DNA from: JAHFDS01 sp964593795 | GTDB lineage: Bacteria; Myxococcota_A; Polyangia; JAHFDS01 | Assembly: GCA_964593795.1 (NCBI GenBank) | Contig: CAZQJC010000371.1 | Coordinates: forward strand, 1 to 64,000 | Reading direction: 5' to 3' | Length of the DNA stretch: 64,000 nucleotides | Shown here: in pieces, positions 16,417 to 25,241 of the stretch | Position numbering within the stretch: position 1 is the stretch's first letter | Layout: each line of letters begins with the position of its first letter | Program-made: the position numbers and the translations under genes | The notes under the pieces: model-generated | What the model saw: only the letters and a program-made list of their open reading frames with translations | Databases searched by the model: none | Told to the model about the DNA's origin: nothing

Positions 16417-18606
16417 TCACTCAATCGCTTCGAGCATTGCCCGAATGTCGGTGGCAACCATCGTCTCGAGTTCGGCGACTTCGGCTGGCGTGACGACGAC
16501 ATCATCTCCGTGCCCGCGAGCCTCAACGAGGCGGCCCACGTCCAGGAGCAAGGTGGGAAGCCGCTTCGCGACCTCATGAAGCGGATGGTCCGACTGCTGG
16601 TGCGCTGCGAACAACTGCGCCGCGACGCGCGCCGACAACGTCTCCCCCTGGCCCTGTACGGCGCGCCGGATGCGGTTCGCCTTCGCATGCGTGAGGGCCT
16701 TAGGGAGCTCGCCCGACGGTTCGACGTCGAAGCCGACCGCTACGGCAGCAGACGCGAGTCGGGCCGCGTTCTGTTCGCGGTCGTTTGAGATCGTCTGGAC
16801 GACGGAGGCTGGCGTCGATGTCTCTTCTTCGAGCTCGGCGAAGGCCGCCTCCATCACGATGGTGAAGGCCACGAGGGCATCGCGAGCACGTGTGCTCAAG
16901 GTCCCCGATGCAGTGGCTGCGGAAGCAGCAAGCAGCTTTACGAGCAGCGCCGCGTGGTGCATCTCGATCACGCGCGTGCGAACATTGGGGCGCTCGGCGA
17001 GTCCTGGATAGCTCTCGGATGCCTGCTCGGCTCGGGCCCGGACGCGAAGCAGCAGGTCGGCCCCCCAGGACGGCTCCGACGTGCCGGCTTCCACGTCCAC
17101 CGCACCAGCGCCGACAAGCGCCCGGAGGACCGCGAACAAGCGGTCGCGCATCTCGACCGCGACCTCGGCGGTCGGGACGGCGGAGGTATCGTGCGAGGCG
17201 TCGATCCTGAGTCTGCCGATCTCCGCGAAGAACTCCAGCGCGTCAGGCTCTCGAGCGCCCAAGCTGACGAGCGGGTGATCGCCGTTGCGCTGCGCCGCTA
17301 GAAGGGCCGCCGCCAGTCGGCCAGGGAGGGTCTTGTTGCCGAAGCAGATGGCCCCCTTCACGACGCCACGGGTGACGCTCAGGAGCGGCAGCGTGCGCGG
17401 CGAGGCAGCGAAGCCCACTTGCTCGGCGACTCGTCGAAGCAACGGCGCGTTCTCGGGCGCGTTGTGCCCCAGCGCCGAGAACAGGCTCGGGTCAGGGTAA
17501 AGAGACACCATCCAGCCGAACACGCTCTCGAGGGCCGCATACGCGTTCCCGAGGAAGTCCTCGATCGGCTTGGCGGTCTGCGCGCCTTCGAGGCGTACGT
17601 CGGCATCGGCGAGCCGCGCGAGTACATCTGCGGGGAGCAGCTTCGCGGCGTCGCCGAGACGACGCTGAACGCGCTCCGTGGCGGCATTCGTTGCCTCTGC
17701 CAGATACAGCGCGAGGTCTCCTTCATCGACGTGCCACGCCTGACCGGCGACCTTCTCCAGCTGCTCCGCGAGGCCGTGCTTCCCCTCCTTGGCGAGCTTC
17801 GTCACCCCCGGGCGAAGCAGGTCGCTGACGCCCAGCCCAAGGGGATCGGCGACGAGCCACGAACGCTGCCGCGCGTCCTTCGGGAGAAACACGTATGACG
17901 CCACGAAGATGGGCTCCGGCTCGACATCGACGACACGCAGGCCGCCAGACTTGAGTCCATCGAGAACGTCCTCTGCGTCTCCGCGGCGAGAGACCTCTCG
18001 TCGGAAGGCGCGCACACGGCGGGCGTGGTGTCGGGCGGCCTTCTGCGCCTCGTACGCGCTAGGCGCGACGGAGCGTGTCCCGGTTCCTGGCCAGACCACG
18101 TTGGCGAAGACCGGCTCCGGGTTGCCCGGGGTGCCCCGCTGGAACTTGGCCTTGGACTGCTCGAACTCGGCGTCGACGATCGGCAGACTGCCGCGATGGA
18201 CGCGCGGCCAGACACGCTTTCCATCGACCCCATCGACGAAGACGTAGCCGGCGTCCTCCGCCTCGCGGGGTTCGTCGTCCTCGTTCATCAGGCGCAGCGC
18301 CCGGTGCGTCGGTACGCGCTCCTCATCGAGCATCCCGATGCTGAGGAGTTGCTCGATCACGAAGCCAATCAGATCCAAAGGGAGCGCGAGGCGGCGCGAT
18401 ATCTCCTCGGCGTCCCTGACGCCGGCGCGGCACATGTCGAGCGCGGCGCGCTGAAACACGTTGAACGGCGGGTTGCCCCGAGACGGCAGGAGGACCTTGT
18501 ACGCGAGCGCGGGCCACACCAGCCATCGACGCGCCTCGCGCTTGAACGGCGACGACGTGGCGCCGAAATCCACGACCGGCGTGGTGCGATCAAACACGGG
18601 CTGCAT
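16417..18606 (-). CDS. Unknown 729-residue subunit of the TerY/McrB-like cluster
   Basis: I do not recognise this protein. The first about 100 residues look like a winged-helix unit (RAALDMCRAGVRDAEEISRR, then LIGFVIEQLLSIGMLDEERV), which could bind DNA. The rest is a long helical body, with HHARRVRAFRREVSRRG in the middle and an alanine-rich C-terminus. Two loosely similar segments (LLAAQRNGDHPLVSLG and LFAAHQQSDHPLHEVA) hint at an internal duplication in the C-terminal half. It overlaps the upstream helicase gene by 17 bases and ends 16 bases before the AAA gene start, so it is made with them. Confidence 0.75.
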   Translation of the reverse strand: MQPVFDRTTPVVDFGATSSPFKREARRWLVWPALAYKVLLPSRGNPPFNVFQRAALDMCRAGVRDAEEISRRLALPLDLIGFVIEQLLSIGMLDEERVPTHRALRLMNEDDEPREAEDAGYVFVDGVDGKRVWPRVHRGSLPIVDAEFEQSKAKFQRGTPGNPEPVFANVVWPGTGTRSVAPSAYEAQKAARHHARRVRAFRREVSRRGDAEDVLDGLKSGGLRVVDVEPEPIFVASYVFLPKDARQRSWLVADPLGLGVSDLLRPGVTKLAKEGKHGLAEQLEKVAGQAWHVDEGDLALYLAEATNAATERVQRRLGDAAKLLPADVLARLADADVRLEGAQTAKPIEDFLGNAYAALESVFGWMVSLYPDPSLFSALGHNAPENAPLLRRVAEQVGFAASPRTLPLLSVTRGVVKGAICFGNKTLPGRLAAALLAAQRNGDHPLVSLGAREPDALEFFAEIGRLRIDASHDTSAVPTAEVAVEMRDRLFAVLRALVGAGAVDVEAGTSEPSWGADLLLRVRARAEQASESYPGLAERPNVRTRVIEMHHAALLVKLLAASAATASGTLSTRARDALVAFTIVMEAAFAELEEETSTPASVVQTISNDREQNAARLASAAVAVGFDVEPSGELPKALTHAKANRIRRAVQGQGETLSARVAAQLFAAHQQSDHPLHEVAKRLPTLLLDVGRLVEARGHGDDVVVTPAEVAELETMVATDIRAMLEAIE

Positions 18607-21600
18607 CGCGCACCTCGCTCAGCTTGTGGAACTCGACCAGGGGGCTGATCGCCTTCGGCGCGTTGGCCGCGCGGAGCATCCCATCGTCGCCTGCAACGAT
18701 CAGGAGCCGCTTCTGACGGCTCATCGCCACGCAGAGCCGGTTCGGTGAGGTGACGTGCCCGAAGACCCCGCGCGGATTGCTGCGGACCATCGAGAGGAAC
18801 ACGACGTCGAACTCCATCCCTTGAAAGGCGTCGACAGTGCCGACACGGAGGCGCTCCGCGCGTCGTCTGTTCGGGAGCGTCAGCTCACGGTATGGCTCAA
18901 CGATTTCCCACGGTTCGACGCGCGTTGCGATCACGTTCTCCGCGCGGACCAACATACCCGCGCTCTCGAGCGCGTCCTTGAGCATCCCGACCTGCTGCTT
19001 GTAGAAGGAGATCACACCGAAGGTGAGCTCGCGGCCCTCACTCGCGTCCATGAGCCGCTTCAGCTCCGCGATGATCGCCTCGGCCTCGACGGGGCGTGAC
19101 TTGCTCTGGCCATCACGCTCCGGGCCGAGCGTGCGCGGGACGCTCAGCCACGACGCCGGCCCGCTATGGCCGGGCAACGAGTGAACGAACTCCGAGGCAG
19201 GGCGGGGCGACCTGAAGGCCTCCCCGTACGGCTTGTAGAAGTGGTCGCTGACGAACTGCCCCAGCACCGGATGCATACGGTACTGCTCGTCGAGGGTGAC
19301 GACGCGAGGGATTCCATCGCGCTTCTCTCGATCCCCGAGGTCCTTGAAGAGCCGCTCGAAGAGACTTTCTTTCAGCATCTCGCTCGCGCGCTCTCCCGCG
19401 CTCTTGCCGCCCGACAGCGCCTCCTCGAGTTCGCGCTCAAGCTCCTGGTCGAGGATGTGAGGGAGCTGGCGGTGGTCGCCCACGAGCACGATCCGTCGCT
19501 TTGCGCGGGCCATCGGGATGAACAGGTCGAGTGGCATCGCGCGCGCGGCCTCATCCACCACGACGGTGTCGTAGCCCTCGGAGCCCTTGAGCGTCGCAAG
19601 CTCCTGCCTTGCCGACTGCTGGCAGGTCGCAGCGAACACCGACGTGTACGAGATGACGGCGCGTTTGACGGCTTCGGGCTCTCCTTCGAGCGCCGAGAGG
19701 AACCTCCATGTCGCCTCGTCTGCCGCGTCTCGCGACGTGTTCTGGCGCTGCTCGAGGTGGTCACGCACCTCACTCAGCAGCTCGAGAACGTCGGTGCGAG
19801 CGCGCGGGATGGTGTCCTCGGTGCGATCAGGAGGGAGCAGATCGAGCAACAGCCGTCGGCGAAGCGCGCGAAGGTCGTCGAGGAACGGCGGGACTCCAGC
19901 GCCGCTCCATCGCGAGGCAGCCTCGAGCAGCTTCTTCGCTTGCTCGTCTCGACACCCTGAGCGGGCATACTCGCGCGCGAGCCGATCGGCGCTTCGCGGC
20001 CCATCATCGGCGAAGGAGCGCTCGTCGCACCGCAGCGCGCGCACGCAGCGAACGAGGCGTTCGTGGTCCGGGTCTCCACCGCGTGCCGCCCTCGCACGCT
20101 CGGACAGCTCGCGCGCAAGCGCGACGAGGCGGTCGACGAGCGCTGCGGGCACCGCTCCTCGGACGCGGGGCGTGACGCTGTGAAGCAAGGACGCGGTGTG
20201 TTCGCGCGTGCCCGGCGCCAGGAGATAGCCCTGCACCAGGTCGGCGAGCTCCCTCTGCAGCGTCGAGGCGGGCCGTGGCGGGAGGTTCTTGCGAATCTCC
20301 GCACTCCGGTCGCTGCACCACCTTTCGATCGTCAGGTCGACACGGTCGGCGTCCTCGGTGCTGTTTGATCGCTCGCCGAACTTTATGGGCGGGAGACCGT
20401 TGACGCTCATGCGCTGGATCGCGTTCTCGACCGCTTCGTGCTGAAAGCCGCTGAGCAGAAGACGGCCCTGGACGCCGTCCTGCGTGTCCCAGACCTCTTG
20501 AAGCCGCTCGACGAGTGCGACGATGACCGTTGTCTTCCCGGTGCCCGGCGGGCCTTGGATGAGTGCGATGTCCGGCGTGTTCAGCGCGACCCCAAGCGCC
20601 TTCTCCTGCGTCGGCGTAGGGCTACGCGCCCCGAACACTTTTCGCCTCACGTTGGGCGTCACGGGAGCGAGCGCGCCTCGACGGGGCGTTTCCACCGGGC
20701 GCGCCTCGAGCAGCAGACCGAGTTGTGGCATCGGACAGCGTGCTTCTCGGATGGCGCGCTCTGCCTCGGCTCGACGCTTGAGCCTCGTCTTGTCTCCATG
20801 AAGCGAGACCACCAGTGCGCCGGTGTCCGGCGGGGTGCCCTCGTCGCTCCGCCGCTGGTGCAACGTGATGGTGCGATCTCGCGGGTGGAGTTCCACGCGT
20901 CCGTCGAAGGTCGCAGGCGACGGAGCATCTCTCGGGCGAGGCTGGGCCTCGTGCTCGGCCCAGGACATCTCGCGTCTGAGCACCTCCGGGACATCGTTGA
21001 CAGCTTCGACGCCAAGCCCCTGCTCCTCTGTGAGCGTGCGCTTGAACTGCTGAGCGTCCTCGAGGGTGCAGTCGTTCGCCCACGAGAAGCGATACCGTCC
21101 GTCGGGGAGTGACTCGACGTGGTCGTACTTGAGCCAGCCAGCCCTCCTCGCCCTGCGCAGCGCTGCTTCGTTCTCCATCGCGCCGTAGTGGCTCCACAGG
21201 TCCAGGAAGCTCGAGCCAGCGGTGATCAGCGAGGAGAGCTGAGCTGCTGCATCGGCGCGGAGCTTCCCCGCCACGGTTGCGTCGACAAACCGAACGTCCC
21301 CCGACACCAGCGCAAGTTGCTCTCCGCCCTGACCGCGCCCGCGAGCGACGCGCTCGACAAGCAGCCCCTCGGTGGAGTCCGGGCGCTTCACCCGCCGAAT
21401 GAACGCGCGCGTCGTCCGGCCAAAGAGCGCGAAGGCTCCGGTCGTGGACTCAGCCGTGGCGAACCCTCGCCTGCCATTCTCTCCGTCGAGGAGGAACTGC
21501 TCGTCCAGCCATTGCAGCGCACGCTCGGGAGAGGCGAGCTTGCGGTCGATCCGCTCCATCGCCTCGAGCACCTTCTCGTCGACGCCGAGCTCGATGGGCG

Positions 21601-21910
21601 GCAGCGTCAGGGCGTGCAGGAACGTATGGACCTGCAGCGTGAGCACCTGGGCTCCTGCATCGACGACCCAAGCGATCCGGGGGAAGTGGCGCGTGCAGAG
21701 GTCGTCGAGCAGCACCGCGTGCTTTCGACCATCGCCCTGGACGCCCAACACCTCTCCACCGACCCGAAGCGTCGCCTGCGCCTCGCGCTCAGAGAACTGG
21801 AGCAGCGCCTCGGCGCCGGGCGCCGCCACGTTGGCCAGCGCGCCGCTCGTCGACGTCCAACGAAGGCGAAGGCGCTCGATCTGGCCGTAGGGAGCCTGAT
21901 CGAGCTTCAC
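18590..21910 (-). CDS. SF1 helicase (UPF1/Dna2-like)
   Basis: A 1,106-residue superfamily 1 DNA or RNA helicase. Motifs: Q-motif/Walker A region TPTQEKALG then GPPGTGKT (about 452-459), Walker B VVVDEAARA, motif III GDHRQLPHI, motif IV LDEQYRMHP, and motif V/VI VGTVDAFQGMEFDVVFLS plus VAMSRQKRLLI. The AAA_11/AAA_12 halves are separated by a long helical insert. The N-terminal 430 residues are unassigned. I start at GTG 21910, which overlaps the kinase stop (GTGA) and has GGAGGG just upstream. It is the only helicase of the cluster and likely remodels nucleic acid under control of the kinase/phosphatase pair. Confidence 0.88.
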   Translation of the reverse strand: MKLDQAPYGQIERLRLRWTSTSGALANVAAPGAEALLQFSEREAQATLRVGGEVLGVQGDGRKHAVLLDDLCTRHFPRIAWVVDAGAQVLTLQVHTFLHALTLPPIELGVDEKVLEAMERIDRKLASPERALQWLDEQFLLDGENGRRGFATAESTTGAFALFGRTTRAFIRRVKRPDSTEGLLVERVARGRGQGGEQLALVSGDVRFVDATVAGKLRADAAAQLSSLITAGSSFLDLWSHYGAMENEAALRRARRAGWLKYDHVESLPDGRYRFSWANDCTLEDAQQFKRTLTEEQGLGVEAVNDVPEVLRREMSWAEHEAQPRPRDAPSPATFDGRVELHPRDRTITLHQRRSDEGTPPDTGALVVSLHGDKTRLKRRAEAERAIREARCPMPQLGLLLEARPVETPRRGALAPVTPNVRRKVFGARSPTPTQEKALGVALNTPDIALIQGPPGTGKTTVIVALVERLQEVWDTQDGVQGRLLLSGFQHEAVENAIQRMSVNGLPPIKFGERSNSTEDADRVDLTIERWCSDRSAEIRKNLPPRPASTLQRELADLVQGYLLAPGTREHTASLLHSVTPRVRGAVPAALVDRLVALARELSERARAARGGDPDHERLVRCVRALRCDERSFADDGPRSADRLAREYARSGCRDEQAKKLLEAASRWSGAGVPPFLDDLRALRRRLLLDLLPPDRTEDTIPRARTDVLELLSEVRDHLEQRQNTSRDAADEATWRFLSALEGEPEAVKRAVISYTSVFAATCQQSARQELATLKGSEGYDTVVVDEAARAMPLDLFIPMARAKRRIVLVGDHRQLPHILDQELERELEEALSGGKSAGERASEMLKESLFERLFKDLGDREKRDGIPRVVTLDEQYRMHPVLGQFVSDHFYKPYGEAFRSPRPASEFVHSLPGHSGPASWLSVPRTLGPERDGQSKSRPVEAEAIIAELKRLMDASEGRELTFGVISFYKQQVGMLKDALESAGMLVRAENVIATRVEPWEIVEPYRELTLPNRRRAERLRVGTVDAFQGMEFDVVFLSMVRSNPRGVFGHVTSPNRLCVAMSRQKRLLIVAGDDGMLRAANAPKAISPLVEFHKLSEVRDAARV

Positions 21911-23376
21911 CTTCCCTCCGAATAGAGTCGGAGGACGGCCATGCGGTGGGGGCGGTCCAACGGGCCGAAGTGCAGGAACGCCTCGTTTCCAGCCTTGGGC
22001 AGCGGCAGCTTGAGCTCGGCGCCCAGTCGTTGCATGCGCCCACCAAGGACCACGTGGACCTCGTTGTTCGCGAGGGCTTCGATGGCGATGCCGCTCTTCA
22101 ACACGCGCACGCGGAGGACCGGCGAGTCCTCCGCGTCTGCGAGGACCGGCTCGACGACGTGCCGGAGCACGAGACTGTCCTTCGTGAGGTCGAGCATCTT
22201 GTGCCAGACCGCTCGCGTGCTGACCGCAGATGCGCCGGCGTCGTCGAGTTCGGGGTCCCATCGGTTCACCTGCATGTGGATGAACGATGCGCGCGGGCTC
22301 GCGGTGCAGAACTGACAGCTGCCAGCGGTCACATCGAACGACGAGCCGCAGCTCCTGCAAGAGACGATGCGATCGGCTGCGCGACGGAGCGCCTCGGCCC
22401 ACTCGGCCATGCTCGGTCGCGCCACACGATCCTTTCGACCAATTTCGAACGTCCGCTGGAATAGCTCGCGAATGGGCTTCGAGAGCACGAGAGGCCGCGC
22501 GATCCCTTTGCTGGTGCGATTCGAGTCGTCCGCGATGTCCTCAATCCACGGTAGCTCGCCGCGAAACGCGAGCTGCTCGCGGTCCTCGTCGCCGTCGTCA
22601 TCCCAGCCGCCCTCCTCGACGTAGTCGCCAAGGAACGGGTGCTGCTGCGTGAGGACCCAGAACGCCAGGACGACGAAGGAGTAGGAGTCGGAGAGGGTCG
22701 AGACTCCGGCGCGTCCCGTCACGACCTCTGGTGCACCGAAGCCAGGCGTGAAGATCCCGGGCGCGTTCGCCGAAAGGTAGTCGAGGTTGTCGAGGTCGAT
22801 CAGCCAGACCTCGCTCGCCTCGGTCGTCTCCGAGATGAACACGTTGTTCGGTGAGACGTCGGCGTAGACCAGCGGCACGGCGTGCAGGCGCGCCAGCAGG
22901 CCCGCCGTGTTGGCGAGCAGTTCGAGTCGCCGTCCGAGGCCGCCGGACGATTGGTAGAACTCGCCGAGCTTCGCCGTCCCTGGTTCGGCGATAAGAGTCC
23001 TCATCGGTACCATGCCGGTGAGCAAGCGCATCGTGTATCCAACGTGGTCGCGTAGCATCGACAGGGGCTGCGCGAGGTGAAGTCGGGGAAGCGGCAGCGC
23101 GCGCACGTCTTCGAGCCGTCGTCGCAGCGCGGACTGCTTCTGCGTGTCCGGCGAAAGGTCGATGCCCGGTGCCTTGGTGAGCCTGCCCCAGAGCTTCTGG
23201 GCCGATCGGGCCTCGGGCGCGACCGGTGCGTCTTCCACCGCGCCGATGAGTTTCACGGCGATGTGCGGGCTACGCGTGCGGAGCACGACGCCCTGGCCGC
23301 CTCGTCCGAGGGGCTGCTTCAGCAAGTGGTGAACATTGCCGTCCTCATCGACGACGGTGCTGGGGAAGTCGCTCAT
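21907..23376 (-). CDS. Ser/Thr protein kinase with zinc ribbon (TerY-P type)
   Basis: A 489-residue protein kinase. The glycine loop is GRGGQGVV (24-31), the ATP lysine is K42 in AVKLIG, the catalytic loop is YADVSPNNVF (D173, N178), and the metal-binding DFG position reads IDLDNLD (D194). APE-like GAPEVVTG follows. A zinc ribbon (C340, C343, C354, C357) links to a C-terminal domain rich in strands. HRD-to-ADVSPNN and DLDNLD are features of the kinases that travel with TerY vWA proteins and PP2C phosphatases. Starts and stops overlap both neighbours by 4 bases, so it is produced with the phosphatase and helicase. Confidence 0.88.
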   Translation of the reverse strand: MSDFPSTVVDEDGNVHHLLKQPLGRGGQGVVLRTRSPHIAVKLIGAVEDAPVAPEARSAQKLWGRLTKAPGIDLSPDTQKQSALRRRLEDVRALPLPRLHLAQPLSMLRDHVGYTMRLLTGMVPMRTLIAEPGTAKLGEFYQSSGGLGRRLELLANTAGLLARLHAVPLVYADVSPNNVFISETTEASEVWLIDLDNLDYLSANAPGIFTPGFGAPEVVTGRAGVSTLSDSYSFVVLAFWVLTQQHPFLGDYVEEGGWDDDGDEDREQLAFRGELPWIEDIADDSNRTSKGIARPLVLSKPIRELFQRTFEIGRKDRVARPSMAEWAEALRRAADRIVSCRSCGSSFDVTAGSCQFCTASPRASFIHMQVNRWDPELDDAGASAVSTRAVWHKMLDLTKDSLVLRHVVEPVLADAEDSPVLRVRVLKSGIAIEALANNEVHVVLGGRMQRLGAELKLPLPKAGNEAFLHFGPLDRPHRMAVLRLYSEGR

Positions 23377-24095
23377 GGGGGGGCCTCCGTCGTTGCGTCG
23401 TTCCAGAGCACGGCCAACGTCTTGTCGTCGCGATGCCGAGGCGTCGGCCAGTCACGAAGCTGCTTCGCGATGGCACGGGTTCTCGCAGTCGCGGGGCGGG
23501 GCCCGTAGTTCGTGACTAGGAAGTCCAGGAAGTCCGCGCGCTTCTCCGGCAGAAGGTCGTCGGCCACGCCGTCGGTGGCGAGGAGGATCGATGCGGCCCC
23601 CGTGAAGTCTGGCTCGAGGTGGAGCCGCCACTCGCGAACATCGGAGGCGATGCCCAAGCCCGTCGTCGCGTTTCCGAAGCGCTCGGCAGGGGGCTCGAGC
23701 GTCGTCGCCCCCTTCGACGTCTTCAGCATCACCAGGCCGTCACCGAGTTGCGCAAGCAGCAGACGGCCGTCGTTCGTCGCGACCGCGAACAGGCAAGTCG
23801 TCGCGCTCTCGTCGCGGCCGGTCTCGTGCACGCCCAGGTTCCACAGCGCATGGATGAGCCGGAGTAGGAGGTCGGGCGGTGCGTCAGGACCATCGGCCCA
23901 GTGGCGAACAGCGTCGGCGACAGCGCGGCATGCCGCACGCGAGCCGACCGCAGAGTGCGGGCGACTCCCCAGCCCATCGCAGACGACCGCCAGCGCAGCT
24001 CCGCGCGCGCGGCGACTCAACCAGGCATCCTGGTTGGGCCGACCGTCCTTGCGATGTTCTGGGCCTCGAACGGTGGCCCCCATGACGCTCCACAT
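23373..24095 (-). CDS. PP2C-type protein phosphatase
   Basis: A 240-residue PP2C/SpoIIE-like serine/threonine phosphatase. Metal-binding motifs are NQDAW near residue 21, AVVCDGLGS (D40), GDGLVML, LLATDGVADDL (about 183-193) and the C-terminal DDKTLAV. It should remove phosphates placed by the adjacent kinase. The start is ATG 24095 after a GAGG site; ATG 24083, after GGAG, is nearly as good and would remove four residues. It begins 11 bases after the vWA gene and overlaps the kinase start by 4 bases. Kinase, phosphatase and vWA together form the known TerY-P triad. Confidence 0.88.
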   Translation of the reverse strand: MWSVMGATVRGPEHRKDGRPNQDAWLSRRARGAALAVVCDGLGSRPHSAVGSRAACRAVADAVRHWADGPDAPPDLLLRLIHALWNLGVHETGRDESATTCLFAVATNDGRLLLAQLGDGLVMLKTSKGATTLEPPAERFGNATTGLGIASDVREWRLHLEPDFTGAASILLATDGVADDLLPEKRADFLDFLVTNYGPRPATARTRAIAKQLRDWPTPRHRDDKTLAVLWNDATTEAPP

Positions 24096-24106
24096 TCCCT
24101 CGATCC

Positions 24107-24766
24107 TCACACGCGATCGAGATCGAACGGGTTCTGCATCTGCGGAACTTCGTTCGGGTTCGCGCTCCGCGAACGCGCCGTGACGGACATCGTGACGAAC
24201 TGGAAGAAGTCCTTGATGCGGCGCGCATCGGCAGCGACGAAGACCTGCTTCTTCTCGTCGTTCAGAAAGCGTCGCAGCATGTCGGTGTCGGCGTCGCCGC
24301 CGATCGCCAGTGCCATGCGGTCCGCCTTCTGCGCGCGCCCCTGCTTGGTCATGCGGTCGAGGCCCGTCTGCCAGGGGTCGGTGGGCTGACCATCGGAGAT
24401 GAGAACGACGGTGGGACGGTAGGCGCGCCCCGGGATCTTGTCCTTGTCGTCGACGAGGTCGGCCGCCAGCGTCATCGCCTGGCCCATCGGCGTGCCGCCA
24501 TCGGCCACCATGTCGCTCCACTTCACCGCGCTCGCAGGCTGAAGCGCGGTGTGAAGTCGCGCCTCGCCGCCGAAGGTGACGATGGCGACGTGGATCTCGG
24601 CGCGAAGATCGTCGGTGGACGCGAACGTCGCGAGCATCTCGCGGACGGACTGGTTGAGAGCATCGATCTTCCCGTCGACCGCCATGCTTCCACTGACGTC
24701 GGCGAGGAGGATGACGGGGAGCGGCCGCGCGGCCGACGAGGTGAACTCTTTGAGCTGTGAGGTCAT
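24107..24766 (-). CDS. TerY-like von Willebrand factor A domain protein
   Basis: A 219-residue vWA protein of the TerY family. The metal-ion-dependent adhesion site is complete: DVSGS (D23, S25, S27), T92 in GGTPMG, and D125 in LISDGQPTD. No signal peptide, so it acts in the cytoplasm, probably as a metal-dependent hub that binds the kinase, the phosphatase or their targets. ATG 24766 has GGAG upstream. TerY proteins are known from tellurite-resistance and phage-inhibition loci. It lies 30 bases after the DUF4258 gene and is followed closely by the phosphatase. Confidence 0.88.
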   Translation of the reverse strand: MTSQLKEFTSSAARPLPVILLADVSGSMAVDGKIDALNQSVREMLATFASTDDLRAEIHVAIVTFGGEARLHTALQPASAVKWSDMVADGGTPMGQAMTLAADLVDDKDKIPGRAYRPTVVLISDGQPTDPWQTGLDRMTKQGRAQKADRMALAIGGDADTDMLRRFLNDEKKQVFVAADARRIKDFFQFVTMSVTARSRSANPNEVPQMQNPFDLDRV

Positions 24767-24796
24767 GGTGTTCTCCGATTGGTCTCGTGGTGCGGC

Positions 24797-25144
24797 CTAC
24801 GCAACGAGGGCGAGAGGGCGGCGGCGGTACGTGCGGCGGTCGCGGAGCCCGTTGAAGGAGTGGTTCCGGTACACGGTGAGGATGGCGCCGTCGGCCGTGA
24901 CGACGACCTGAACCCCGGCGTATGCGGAGAGGTCGATGCCCTCCTCCGCGTAGCGAGCGATCTCCTTCCGGCCGATCGCGTAGATGTCGGCGCCGCGGAC
25001 GTAGACGACGCGGCCGTAGGCCAGCGCGGCGTCGATGGCGTCGGCGCGGAGCCCGCGCGTCGCCATGCGCTCCCTGGCGTGGTTTGTGAGGTTGAAGCGG
25101 CGTTCGGTGCGGTACGTCTCGAAGCGGTTGTCGTTGGCGGGCAT
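24797..25144 (-). CDS. DUF4258 protein, first gene of the cluster operon
   Basis: A 115-residue protein. NLTNHARERMATRGLRADAI and the closing strand TVYRNHSFNGLRDRRTYRRR fit DUF4258, a compact RelE/BrnT-like fold often found near toxins and defence genes. ATG 25144 is supported by GGAGG about 6 bases upstream; the open frame continues further without such a site. It is the first gene after the putative leftward sigma54 promoter, with a hairpin in its 5' leader. It could be an RNase-type effector or an autoregulator; sequence alone does not decide. Confidence 0.75.
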   Translation of the reverse strand: MPANDNRFETYRTERRFNLTNHARERMATRGLRADAIDAALAYGRVVYVRGADIYAIGRKEIARYAEEGIDLSAYAGVQVVVTADGAILTVYRNHSFNGLRDRRTYRRRPLALVA

Positions 25145-25162
25145 GCCGGGCCTCCGGGTTCG

Positions 25163-25186
25163 GCGACAATCTCCCGTGGTTGTCGC
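25163..25186 (-). promoter_or_regulatory. Hairpin in the 5' leader of the cluster operon
   Basis: Arms GCGACAA (25163-25169) and TTGTCGC (25180-25186) are perfect reverse complements around a 10-base loop. They lie between the predicted sigma54 start site and the DUF4258 start. They could form an mRNA hairpin or a repressor site. A related dyad (GCGAC, CTT, GTCGC) is at 26795-26807 near the divergent promoter. Confidence 0.4.
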
Positions 25187-25202
25187 TGGCGAAGACCGCA
25201 TG

Positions 25203-25218
25203 AGCAGCCGGCGTGCCA
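25203..25218 (-). promoter_or_regulatory. Sigma54 promoter for the leftward cluster operon
   Basis: On the minus strand the sequence is TGGCACGCCGGCTGCT. The sigma54 consensus is TGGCACG, four bases, TTGC[A/T]; it fits except one base in the -12 block (C for the first T), with GG and GC exactly 12 bases apart. Transcription would start about 25192 and run into DUF4258. It lies between the CARF-sigma54 activator's stop and the first gene of the operon. Confidence 0.7.
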
Positions 25219-25241
25219 GCACTCGAGGTACTCGGAAAAGG

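Noticed and set aside
16401..16688. N-terminal extension of the McrB-like protein
   Set aside because: The extension overlaps coding sequence of the upstream 729-residue protein and lacks a ribosome site, while ATG 16400 has one.
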